The notes under the pieces are model-generated. The model was given only the letters and a program-made list of their open reading frames with translations, made no database searches and had not been told where the DNA came from. Of a DNA stretch of 52,794 nucleotides, positions 33,225 to 40,520 are shown piece by piece. The position numbers and the translations under genes were made by a program. The DNA is from Bernardetiaceae bacterium (GTDB taxonomy: Bacteria; Bacteroidota; Bacteroidia; Cytophagales; Bernardetiaceae), in assembly GCA_020832465.1 (NCBI GenBank), contig JAFIER010000115.1, positions 1-52,794 on the forward strand, read 5' to 3'. How positions within the stretch are numbered: the stretch's first letter is position 1; each line of letters begins with the position of its first letter.

Positions 33225-33256
33225 CAAAGGTATAGGCTTTTTTTGAAATTGCCAAA
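33225..33256 (-). promoter_or_regulatory. Promoter of the tRNA-Phe unit
   Basis: On the minus strand TTTG (33253-33256) is followed after 20 nt by TACCTTTG (33225-33232), a full match to the Bacteroidota consensus TTTG-N19-21-TAnnTTTG. The first tRNA base is about 170 nt downstream, and the intervening DNA is mostly the element C insertion. Confidence 0.75.
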
Positions 33257-33328
33257 CTTATTGCCAAAAAAATTAAGTAAAAAAAGAAGATTTTCGTTTT
33301 ATAAACTGAAAATCAAAGGTTTATTTTT

Positions 33329-33757
33329 TTATTTTGTAGGCTTAGAAAAAAATAATTCAGCTTCTTGCCTGCTTTCATACCCATAAAGAGAGCTTGTTAG
33401 GCTAAGCGAACTTATAGATTTGAAGATAACTTGTATCATAAGCCTTTGTATTTTGTTTTTGGGCTGTACCACAATAATAGTAATATCTGGTAATGCTTTA
33501 TTTGCCTTTCTGACATAGGAAGTAATAAGCCATGCCCTACCCTTAGAAGAGCTATAGCGCAACTGACTTGTATCAATAATGAGTTTTTTGACTTTATGCG
33601 CAACGGCTAAATTTAGAAATTGTAGCCACATATTTTTATAAAATTCAAACTCCATTTTGCCTATTAGCTCCAAAAGGCAAATATCATGTTCCGTAGATTT
33701 TGAGACTCGATAAGTAGCCGCCCCCTCTTCTCGGAATTGAATTGTTTGGTATTGCAT
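33329..33757 (-). CDS. STAS-like protein, third of three tandem paralogues
   Basis: A 142-residue soluble protein. It shares with its two upstream neighbours the pattern G-K-M-E-F-E-F-Y-K-x-M-W (about 34-45), K-K-L-I-I-D-T-S-x-L-x-Y-S (about 57-69) and K-G-R-A-W-x-I-T-S-Y-V (about 71-81), then PKNKIQRLMIQVIFKS. The beta-alpha plan around LIIDTS resembles SpoIIAA/STAS-like Bacteroidota proteins with an EEYKxxW...LLVDTRxF motif; this is inference from pattern only. No membrane segment. 76 bp downstream of the next copy. Confidence 0.75.
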   Translation of the reverse strand: MQYQTIQFREEGAATYRVSKSTEHDICLLELIGKMEFEFYKNMWLQFLNLAVAHKVKKLIIDTSQLRYSSSKGRAWLITSYVRKANKALPDITIIVVQPKNKIQRLMIQVIFKSISSLSLTSSLYGYESRQEAELFFSKPTK

Positions 33758-33833
33758 TTTTATGAGGCATTAGGATAGTATAAATTATAAAAAAGTGTAA
33801 ATGCTTGATTATTAGTAGTGTTTAAGTCATTAC

Positions 33834-34295
33834 TTATTCCCTGTCGCTTGTGGGATTTTGTATAAAAAAGTCTTCTGCTTCTTCGCGCGTACCTACTGTA
33901 TATAGTTCGATGCTTAGATTGAGCGAGCGGGCGGATTTGAGCAATACTTGTATCATCATATCTTGAATGCGACTTCTTGATTTGACAACTACAGCTCTTA
34001 GTCCAGGTAGTGCTTTGTGCACTCTGCTTACATAAGAGGTTATGAACCAGGCTCTTGCCTTAGGTGCGCTGTAGGTGAGTAGGCTTGTGTCTATGATTAG
34101 ATTTCTGCTGTTTTCTTTTTTAGAAATCTCGAGCATGTGTATCCACATTTTTTTATAAAACTCAAACTCCATTTTGCCTATGAGTTCTAATAACCATAAG
34201 TCTTCTATCCCTTCTGCTTTTGAGATGCGATAAGTAGCCTCGCGCTCGGTCTGCTCCTGCACGATTTTATATACGATTGTCGTTGTAGTAGTCAT
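33834..34295 (-). CDS. STAS-like protein, second tandem paralogue
   Basis: A 153-residue protein very close to the 33329-33757 product: ELIGKMEFEFYKKMW (about 33-47), NLIIDTSLLTYSAPKARAWF (about 60-79), ITSYVSRVHKALPG and KSRSRIQDMMIQVLLKSARS. It differs in a longer N-terminus with Thr-rich start and a longer C-terminal tail. By analogy to STAS domains it may bind a partner in a signalling or polarity pathway; no direct evidence. Gaps of 76 and 246 bp to the neighbours mean that co-transcription is possible but not certain. Confidence 0.75.
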   Translation of the reverse strand: MTTTTTIVYKIVQEQTEREATYRISKAEGIEDLWLLELIGKMEFEFYKKMWIHMLEISKKENSRNLIIDTSLLTYSAPKARAWFITSYVSRVHKALPGLRAVVVKSRSRIQDMMIQVLLKSARSLNLSIELYTVGTREEAEDFFIQNPTSDRE

Positions 34296-34449
34296 ACAAG
34301 TAGTGTGTTTATTTAGTTTGTTGTTATTGGATTTTTTTATTGGTTATCAAAACTAACAATTCGGTCAAGACTATTAGTTCCATTATTATTGATTATCAAG
34401 CGTTTGAACAACAACCTTGTTTAATAAAGTATTGTTTTGCTAAAAAAAA

Positions 34450-34527
34450 GTTTCTTTAAGAAATGTCGTTTCTAAGGTTATTTTTCTATAGTGTAAGATT
34501 GCCAACCCCAGGCTATGTAAAAATGTA
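34450..34527. repeat. Partial element A
   Basis: A core-like hairpin (TTTCTTTAAGAAATG), AAGGTTATTTTTCTATAG, and the right end AAAAATGTATAGTGGT. The left terminal repeat is missing. It separates the first from the second STAS-like gene. Confidence 0.55.
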
Positions 34528-34541
34528 TAGTGGTCTAATTG

Positions 34542-34970
34542 CTAATACAAAAACAGTTTTTCAGCCTCGTTTCTTGTTTTTTTTATATGAATTTTGACAT
34601 TAATGCCTAATGCTTGCACACCTTTTACAGCTGCATTTGTAATAATGGCTTGCATTTTATTTTGCGATTTTACTAAAACAACTTCGGGCGTTCCGAGTGT
34701 TTGATACACTTGTTTTGCATAAAAAGCTACAAACCAAGCTCTACCTTTCGCAGGGCTATGTATAAGTTTTGTTGTATCTATGATAAGTTTGTATGCCTTT
34801 TTTTGCTCAAAAAAATTGAGTAGTTCTTGCCATATTTTTTTATAAAACTCAAAATCTTGAATTTTTCCTTGCAATACAAAAATACCTACCTGATATTTTT
34901 CTGAAAAAAAGGTTTGTACATGGTAGTTGTCAGTGCACTCTTCTTTTATAAGCTCATAAGATAAATCCAT
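34542..34970 (-). CDS. STAS-like protein, first and most divergent paralogue
   Basis: A 142-residue protein with the shared plan FVLQGKIQDFEFYKKIW (about 31-47), YKLIIDTTKLIHSPAKGRAW (about 59-78) and FYAKQVYQTLGTPEVVLVKS, but more diverged than the other two from each other. MQAIITNAAVKGVQALGINV corresponds to MIQVIFKSISSLSL in the other copies. It is separated from the second copy by a partial element A. Order and divergence suggest an older duplication followed by a more recent one. Confidence 0.75.
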   Translation of the reverse strand: MDLSYELIKEECTDNYHVQTFFSEKYQVGIFVLQGKIQDFEFYKKIWQELLNFFEQKKAYKLIIDTTKLIHSPAKGRAWFVAFYAKQVYQTLGTPEVVLVKSQNKMQAIITNAAVKGVQALGINVKIHIKKTRNEAEKLFLY

Positions 34971-35049
34971 TGAGTATTGCTTATTTTTCTTGTGTTTTTA
35001 GTAAAAAATTAGTGTTAGTATTTTTTTATCTTTGGTTTTCAAAATTTTG

Positions 35050-35931
35050 CTATTGAATATTGACAAGTTTAAGGTTGTGCTTATCCCAAAGTATGAGCTT
35101 TGTACCCTCATTTTCAATTTTGACAATCAAAAGGTTGTGTTTTTGCCCTATGGACATTCTGTGCCCTTTGGCGGGCGTTTTAGGATTTATACCAAATTTA
35201 TCACACTCTGGTACGACAAGTCCTATGGCGTGTGTATCTATATCAGGTGGTACAGCGCCGTCGAGTAGGCTCTGTCTTAGCTCATTGATGAGCGTGGGGT
35301 TTGTATAAGTGTTTGTTTCTACGTCGTAAATATCAGCGATATTAGCTTTAGATAATTCTTTGACTTTTTCTCTTAGTTTTTTAGATACTTCCGCTCTTAC
35401 GTCTTCAAGTCGGTATCTTATAAGTGCTCTTGCGCCCCTGACTTCTTTGATTTGATTTCCAATTTCGTCGATACTTTCTTGTTCTGCAAAATATGCAATA
35501 TGATAGAGGTATAGGTTATCCAAGTGCCTTATTTGCTCTGTAAGCTCGGCGTTTCTAGCCTCTAAGGCAGCTACTGAACTACTATCTATGGGCTGTCCTT
35601 TGAGTTTAGCAAACTCTTCGCGCATAGTAGAGGGTAGTATTTTTGGTTTTTCGAGTCCGAGGCTATCCCATACCATATCTACAGAGTCTCGGCGTTGCTC
35701 TTTAGTTTTGGGTGGTGGTGGTGGTTCTTCTTCTGTTTCATCATCGAAGTAACTCTCTTCTGCTACGCCTTCTTGTGTGAGCGAATCTTGTTCGTTTTGT
35801 TGTTTTTTCTGTTTTTTAGTTTTTACTAATCCAAATTGTGCTTCTGCTTCGTGTGTAAATCCCACGAAGCAGCAAGCTATACCTACAATAAGTATCACTT
35901 TAAAACCTAAGTTTGTGATTATTTTTTGCAT
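35050..35931 (-). CDS. Exported protein, unknown, coupled to the upstream gene
   Basis: A 293-residue protein with signal peptide (VILIVGIACCFVGFTHEAEAQ, cleavage near residue 32; ACC is not a clear lipobox position). Residues 35-85 are low-complexity (KTKKQKKQQ, EEEPPPPPKTKEQ). The rest is helical and charged (ALEARNAELTEQIRHLDNLY; RLEDVRAEVSKKLREKVKEL), ending in a beta-rich part (NLLIVKIENEGTKLILWDKH). Probably periplasmic. It starts 1 bp after the stop of the 35933-37246 gene, so the two are translationally and transcriptionally linked. I do not recognise the family. Confidence 0.75.
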   Translation of the reverse strand: MQKIITNLGFKVILIVGIACCFVGFTHEAEAQFGLVKTKKQKKQQNEQDSLTQEGVAEESYFDDETEEEPPPPPKTKEQRRDSVDMVWDSLGLEKPKILPSTMREEFAKLKGQPIDSSSVAALEARNAELTEQIRHLDNLYLYHIAYFAEQESIDEIGNQIKEVRGARALIRYRLEDVRAEVSKKLREKVKELSKANIADIYDVETNTYTNPTLINELRQSLLDGAVPPDIDTHAIGLVVPECDKFGINPKTPAKGHRMSIGQKHNLLIVKIENEGTKLILWDKHNLKLVNIQ

Positions 35932-35932
35932 T

Positions 35933-37246
35933 TTATTCGTATTTAGATTCGAGTACGGAACAAAATTCTTTAAATATTTCGTCTCCGAAGTTCCAGTTAT
36001 ATCGTCTTAGATAGTCTCTTTTTACGACGGCTAAGGCATCATTATAGCTTGGTGCTTCATCAATTTTGCGAATTGCATCATTAAATTCATCAGCATCACC
36101 GCCAAAAAGCTCATCTATAAAAAGGAATTTTTTATCCATTGGTATCAATACTTTGAGGCTTTCTCTTGCTTCAAAGCTTGGCTCTTCTTTAAAAAGAGGT
36201 GTAATAGGCTGCTCTTCTAAGTCGTTAGCAGTGTCTTTCCAAGTATTTTGAGCAAAGTGTTCTTTTGTAGCTTCTTCTTCTTTTCGGTCTTGAAAAGGAT
36301 TATATGCAACTTCTTGCTCTTCTTCGTCTTCTTGATATTGAAGCGTATTATTATCTTGAAAGTTTGTATATTCCTCAGTAGTTTGCGTTTGTTTATCTGC
36401 ACTTTCAGACTGTATTGCATCGGGGAGTTGTGGTTCCCAGTCGGGTTCTACTTTCGAGGTTGTATTTTCAACTTCTTTTTTTGTATCGTTTTCTTGTTCG
36501 TATTGTTCTTGCTTATATCGTTGTTGCAAGTTTTTCTCGGCAGGGATTTGGGGTTCTGTCTCTGCTGGGAGTTTGGGTTTTCGGGGTGGTGGTGCATTTT
36601 GGCTTTCGTCGGAGAATGTAACAAGCCCTTGCACTCTTAGTGGTGCAACTTCGTTTAGCTGCCTTAGAATAGTTTTGGGGTCATCGTATTCTACATTTTC
36701 CTCTATAGCAGCAGCGGCAATATCTATGGCTGTGCTAATTTGTATATATCCCGCTTCTGCCTGCCTGCTCATTCTTTCTATGATGCGGTCGAGGAGTTTA
36801 CGGTGTATGCGTACATACTTAAAAGCGGGGTTTATATCCTTTTCTATATGTGCCCTTGTGCCGAATTTTTGTAATTCTTGCTCGTAATAAATATAGGGTG
36901 CGAGGAGGAGCTTAATTGTATCCGCAGTAGCCTCTATAACTAATGGTTCATAAAAAGTTCTTCTGACACTAATATGCCTTGAAAGCGTATTCATGAGTTG
37001 AGTCATAGCTTCCTTTACATCAGCCGCTTTATAATCAAAAAATGGACTTTCTATGGCTTCTGTTTCTTCGTTCCACCTTTCAAAGAGTAGTTTGATAACC
37101 AAATAATTGACTTGCTCTACGCCACAAAAGCTTTTGAGTTGTGCACCTTTTATTGTATTGTGCTTCTCGAAAAAAGCATCGCAGGCATTTTGCGCGAATA
37201 GCTCGGCATAATCTGTTACGGCGGATTGATTGAGTTTGCTTGCCAT
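35933..37246 (-). CDS. Low-complexity cytoplasmic protein with conserved ends
   Basis: A 437-residue protein. Residues 1-205 are helical (AELFAQNACDAFFEKHNTIK; FDYKAADVKEAMTQLMNTL). Residues 210-355 are Gln/Glu/Pro-rich and probably disordered. The C-terminal 70 residues (KFLFIDELFGGDADEFNDAI, YNDALAVVKRDYLRRYNW, EIFKEFCSVLESKY) match a short helical module common at the C-terminus of uncharacterised Bacteroidota proteins. No export signal or membrane segment, although its partner gene 1 bp downstream is exported. Function unknown. Confidence 0.75.
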   Translation of the reverse strand: MASKLNQSAVTDYAELFAQNACDAFFEKHNTIKGAQLKSFCGVEQVNYLVIKLLFERWNEETEAIESPFFDYKAADVKEAMTQLMNTLSRHISVRRTFYEPLVIEATADTIKLLLAPYIYYEQELQKFGTRAHIEKDINPAFKYVRIHRKLLDRIIERMSRQAEAGYIQISTAIDIAAAAIEENVEYDDPKTILRQLNEVAPLRVQGLVTFSDESQNAPPPRKPKLPAETEPQIPAEKNLQQRYKQEQYEQENDTKKEVENTTSKVEPDWEPQLPDAIQSESADKQTQTTEEYTNFQDNNTLQYQEDEEEQEVAYNPFQDRKEEEATKEHFAQNTWKDTANDLEEQPITPLFKEEPSFEARESLKVLIPMDKKFLFIDELFGGDADEFNDAIRKIDEAPSYNDALAVVKRDYLRRYNWNFGDEIFKEFCSVLESKYE

Positions 37247-37471
37247 AAATAAACAGTAATTTTAGATTGTAAATATTGTTGTTACGTAAATTTATACAAA
37301 GGATAGTGGTGCTTTAATTGAGCTTGCTCCCTTTGCATAACTTGAAGACATACTAAGGCTATCAAATTACAAATAAAATTTAACAAAACAAGCATTTATA
37401 GCTAAAAAAATATTTTTTTGATTTGAGTTGAAAAATCAAAATTGCTTTTAGGCACAGATGCAGTAAGTTTT

Positions 37472-37512
37472 GTAAAAAAAAAGTCTTAGAATAATGTTTA
37501 TTCCAAGACTTT
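37472..37512 (-). terminator. Rho-independent terminator after cas6
   Basis: The stem AAGTCTTAGAATAA/TTATTCCAAGACTT (one mismatch), followed on the minus strand by nine T, about 100 bp past the cas6 stop. It isolates cas6 from the 437-residue gene. The rest of 37247-37612 is AT-rich with nothing recognised. Confidence 0.85.
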
Positions 37513-37612
37513 CTTACTTGTAATACCATCTCTAAACAAACGTTTGAGAAATGATTCTATTGTTTGCATACGCATTTTTTTATCAATTTAGAAATGCTAT
37601 GGAATGTCGTAT

Positions 37613-38617
37613 TTAATTACCCGCTTGTCCGTTACCGCTTTCTGAGCCATTTGTGAGCGCACGCCCACTGCCTGTTCTTGCTTCTTGTGCTGTAATGACT
37701 TGCTTTTGAGGTATTTGTTCTTTTTGCTCTTGCTTATTTTCTTTTTGCGTCATTGTTTTTTCAAAAGCATCGAGCCTATCTTCGACTTGCTTCATGCGAT
37801 TATTTACGGTTTTCTCTTCTTGTGTTTGCTGTTGTTGAAAACCTGTATATACCTCGGTGCGCTGTGTAGGGTCGCTATGTGCAAGATCTAACATACCAAA
37901 GCCTTGTGCTGTAAACTCACCCAAGCCATTTTTGAAAATAAACTGCTGGACTTTAGGGTGCGCATAAAGTATAAAAGGAAATGTATAACCGCGCACTTCT
38001 TGCGCTTGCTTGTTATGCTTTACTTCATAAATACGTGCAAATTTTTTGTCTTCTTGTTGGACACGCTCTAAGTATCTCCTATCAGGGATCAGTTGAAACT
38101 TATAGAAGGAAGAAATGTCTTCTGGCGTATAAAAACCAGAGCGTTCCATGCGATTCATGGTAGATTCATAAAGCAAGTCCGAAAACTTGTCAATATTTGG
38201 CATAATAAACTCTTTGGGATCGCGACGCAAATGTAAGCCTGCAATCACCATAGGGGATATGCATATAAACTTATTTACCTCTTGCAAATCAGGCATTTTT
38301 TCCATTTCTACAGATTCAGGCTCGAGCTCTAGGTCGCCCAAACGAACTGCATCTTGTGAAAAGATTTTCATTAAAAGAAAATCTATCATTTTTTTGTTAT
38401 GACAAGAAAATACAAGTGTTACGCGACGAGAACAAAAGTGTAAACCCTTACGGCTCACCCTTGTCTGACCTTTTAAGCCCGAAAAATTGTATAAACCTGA
38501 CTCCCCCACCTCAGAGTTAGCGACTAAACTATCGATATACTCAGAAAAAATCTGTTGGTGATAAAAGGGAAGTACTGCCCCGCGATTTCTCAATACAAAA
38601 ATTACTCTTACTCTCAC
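37613..38617 (-). CDS. cas6: Stand-alone Cas6-like CRISPR RNA endonuclease with C-terminal tail
   Basis: A 334-residue protein; residues 1-250 are Cas6-like (two RAMP/ferredoxin-like folds). Visible landmarks are MRVRVIFVLRN with LPFYHQQ (His20), GLKGQ (47-51), RKGLHFCSRRVTLVFS (56-71), the FICISPMVI strand (117-125), ESTMNRMERSGFY (151-163), RGYTFPFILYA (209-219) and the glycine loop GLGEFTAQGFGMLDL (231-245). Cas6 cleaves hairpin repeats in pre-crRNA. His20 and Lys49 are candidate active-site residues; I cannot confirm the full catalytic set. Residues 250-334 are an added Q/K/E-rich tail ending NGSESGNGQAGN, absent from usual ~240-residue Cas6. No other cas gene and no CRISPR array is in the window. 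Confidence 0.85.
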   Translation of the reverse strand: MRVRVIFVLRNRGAVLPFYHQQIFSEYIDSLVANSEVGESGLYNFSGLKGQTRVSRKGLHFCSRRVTLVFSCHNKKMIDFLLMKIFSQDAVRLGDLELEPESVEMEKMPDLQEVNKFICISPMVIAGLHLRRDPKEFIMPNIDKFSDLLYESTMNRMERSGFYTPEDISSFYKFQLIPDRRYLERVQQEDKKFARIYEVKHNKQAQEVRGYTFPFILYAHPKVQQFIFKNGLGEFTAQGFGMLDLAHSDPTQRTEVYTGFQQQQTQEEKTVNNRMKQVEDRLDAFEKTMTQKENKQEQKEQIPQKQVITAQEARTGSGRALTNGSESGNGQAGN

Positions 38618-38961
38618 AATTAATTCGTTTTTACGGTCGTTGGATAATATTTTATAGCGAATTTTACTTGTCCCCCAACTCTAAAAAGAATGCCTATGCT
38701 AACACAAGCTTTTACAACACTGCAAAAATTAAACTGCTATATATGGTTCTGATCTGATAGTCTAAATGCAATTAGTTATTAAAATTTTTATTCTTGGGGC
38801 TTTAAGTATCTTACACATAAAACGTTGTGTAGTCTTTTTTGTTCGCAAATTATGCTTCAAATATACAAAATATTTGGAAATAGTTATGAAAATATCTAAA
38901 TATTTAGATAAATAGGGTTTTTAAAGCGATTAACAGCTAACAGCCTTTTATAGCGCAGGCT

Positions 38962-39182
38962 ATACTACTAAACATTCGTTAGCCAGAAATAACATTTCTC
39001 TGCGAAATGTTATTTCTAAGCCCACATTTTTGCATAGGGTGGGGTTTGCAAACCCTACGCGGTAGTGTATAACAAGTAATGCTTAGAACTAACAGTTCTT
39101 TGAGAACTGTTAGTTTTGAAAGACTTTGAGCATTACATCTTTAAGACTACCCCCTACGCTATGCAAAAATGTACAGTAGTAT
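38962..39182. repeat. Element A interrupted by the 91-bp element
   Basis: Terminal repeats ATACTACTAAACATT (38962-38976) and AATGTACAGTAGTAT (39168-39182). The core hairpin AACATTTCT-CTG-CGAAATGTT and the start of the second hairpin (TTTTTGCATAGGGTGGGG) are followed by the insertion at 39061-39151. Without the insert and one target copy it would be 122 bp, the size of the intact copy at 15998. Confidence 0.88.
39061..39151. repeat. 91-bp palindromic mobile element, copy 2, nested
   Basis: By eye identical to 9197-9287 and 46361-46451. It is flanked by exact 8-bp direct repeats CCCTACGC (39053-39060 and 39152-39159) derived from the host element A, which proves insertion into it. Confidence 0.93.
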
Positions 39183-39213
39183 GATCGTAGCATAATCAAA
39201 TACAAAAATAAGC

Positions 39214-39250
39214 AAAAGGTAGAGACAATCTACACTGCCTCTACCTTTTT
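39214..39250 (-). terminator. Terminator after the outer-membrane barrel gene
   Basis: Stem AAAAGGTAGAG/CTCTACCTTTT with a 15-nt loop; T-rich on both sides, better on the plus strand. It lies about 115 bp beyond the stop at 39367. Confidence 0.6.
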
Positions 39251-39270
39251 TGTATTTTTTATAAGACTAC

Positions 39271-39319
39271 TAAGCTCATTTTCCATAGCGTGGGGGCCAC
39301 GCTATGGAAAATGAGCTTA
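39271..39319. repeat. Perfect 23-bp-arm palindrome (element A second hairpin)
   Basis: TAAGCTCATTTTCCATAGCG starts the left arm; 23-bp arms are perfect around GGG. It corresponds to the second hairpin of element A standing alone, followed by a half core (AAATAACATTTCTTTGAG). Upstream, 38618-38961 holds AT-rich DNA with no recognised gene. Confidence 0.75.
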
Positions 39320-39366
39320 GAAATAACATTTCTTTGAGTCAATATTTAGCCATATACTACCGTGGC

Positions 39367-40209
39367 CTACCAAATTTTCTTAGTATAGCGAGGTGAAAAT
39401 CCAAAGCCAATAACAAGCCCAGCTTGGAAGCCATAGTTTACGACCTGAGGAGAGAATGTTTCAGTTGTAAATACTATTTCTTCGTCGCCTTCTTCGTTCA
39501 TGACTACATTAGGAATTTGTCTATCACGGGATTTATAAATCGAACCAAAACCCATGAATGCCCCAGCTTCAAAGCCGAGCCAAAACTCATCACCTACGAG
39601 AAGCATATACGAAAAATTGATTTGCGCACCAAAATTAGGCAAAGCGTGCTCATTGAGTTGGTTTACTTCTCTTGTGCTTTTAGCTATAGGAGTCATAAGG
39701 CGCTCTACGACTGCGCCCGCATCTTGATTCTCATCACCTGCCCCTGCATCTATAGCGTCATCGATAGTAGGCTCTGGTACTACAATATTAGCTACAATAG
39801 CATTAGCCCTTATAGGTACGCTAATAACAGGACCTAAGTTCATCGCAAAGCGATTGATTTTATTAGGTGTAAAATTGAAGGAAATTTGTGGGGAAAAGCT
39901 AATATAATCAAAGTTACTGGTGTAACGCTGAAAAGTATTAGGACGCTGCACATATCCCATTTGAGAGTAGAGTAAGTCCGCACGGAATGCTACAATTTTA
40001 CCTACTTGGTAGTTGAAAAACATGCCAGCGTGCATGCCTATCTTTAAATTTTGGTATGCTACCGCATCTGCCCCCATCATACCCGTGAGGTTCATACCGG
40101 CTTTTATGCCACCAATCCCACGAGAATCAATAGAATAATCGCGCTGTGCATAAGACTGAGCTACAAAAATGCAACTTACAAATATAAATAGTACAATTCT
40201 TTTTATCAT
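39367..40209 (-). CDS. Outer-membrane beta-barrel protein (PorT-like family)
   Basis: A 280-residue exported protein. Signal peptide MIKRIVLFIFVSCIFVAQSY with cleavage after AQ (near 22). The mature part begins with GIGGIKAGMNLTGM (about 31-44) and continues with alternating amphipathic strands (AFRADLLYSQMGYVQ, YISFSPQISFNFTP, FAMNLGPVISVPIR, VNYGFQAGLVIGFGF), ending in an aromatic strand. This is the OMP_b-brl_2 (PorT-type) pattern. A loop near 145-185 is acidic. True PorT function in T9SS is not shown; many paralogues exist. Single-gene unit. Confidence 0.82.
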   Translation of the reverse strand: MIKRIVLFIFVSCIFVAQSYAQRDYSIDSRGIGGIKAGMNLTGMMGADAVAYQNLKIGMHAGMFFNYQVGKIVAFRADLLYSQMGYVQRPNTFQRYTSNFDYISFSPQISFNFTPNKINRFAMNLGPVISVPIRANAIVANIVVPEPTIDDAIDAGAGDENQDAGAVVERLMTPIAKSTREVNQLNEHALPNFGAQINFSYMLLVGDEFWLGFEAGAFMGFGSIYKSRDRQIPNVVMNEEGDEEIVFTTETFSPQVVNYGFQAGLVIGFGFSPRYTKKIW

Positions 40210-40492
40210 AATAGCGATATGCTTTAGGTTTATTTTAAGGCAATTTAATCAAAAAATTTCTAACTACAAAACGAATCCCCCCAAAATATATTGTGATACT
40301 ATAAAAAAGATTAGACAAGAGTACGCTTGACTCCAAACACTAAGGCAGGTGCAATCGCTAATGCTGAAATATAGCTACAAATATTGGCTTCAAATCGGCT
40401 TTATGCTGTATTTGAATAAACTCATAGCAGAGAAGTTGCTGTTTAAAACAAGAAAATAATGGTTAATCTGTGCAATCCTAAATATTTTTTGC

Positions 40493-40500
40493 TATTTTTG
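40493..40500 (+). promoter_or_regulatory. Possible -7 box for ruvB
   Basis: TATTTTTG matches TAnnTTTG and lies 20 bp before the ruvB ATG, giving a very short leader. I see no good -33 TTG at the right spacing. Nothing else is recognised in the gap 40210-40520. Confidence 0.35.
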
Positions 40501-40520
40501 AAAAAAGAACACAAAATAAA

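Noticed and set aside
37250-39366. Search for a CRISPR array around cas6
   Set aside because: No regular direct repeats with unique spacers are present; the repeats seen are single palindromic elements.
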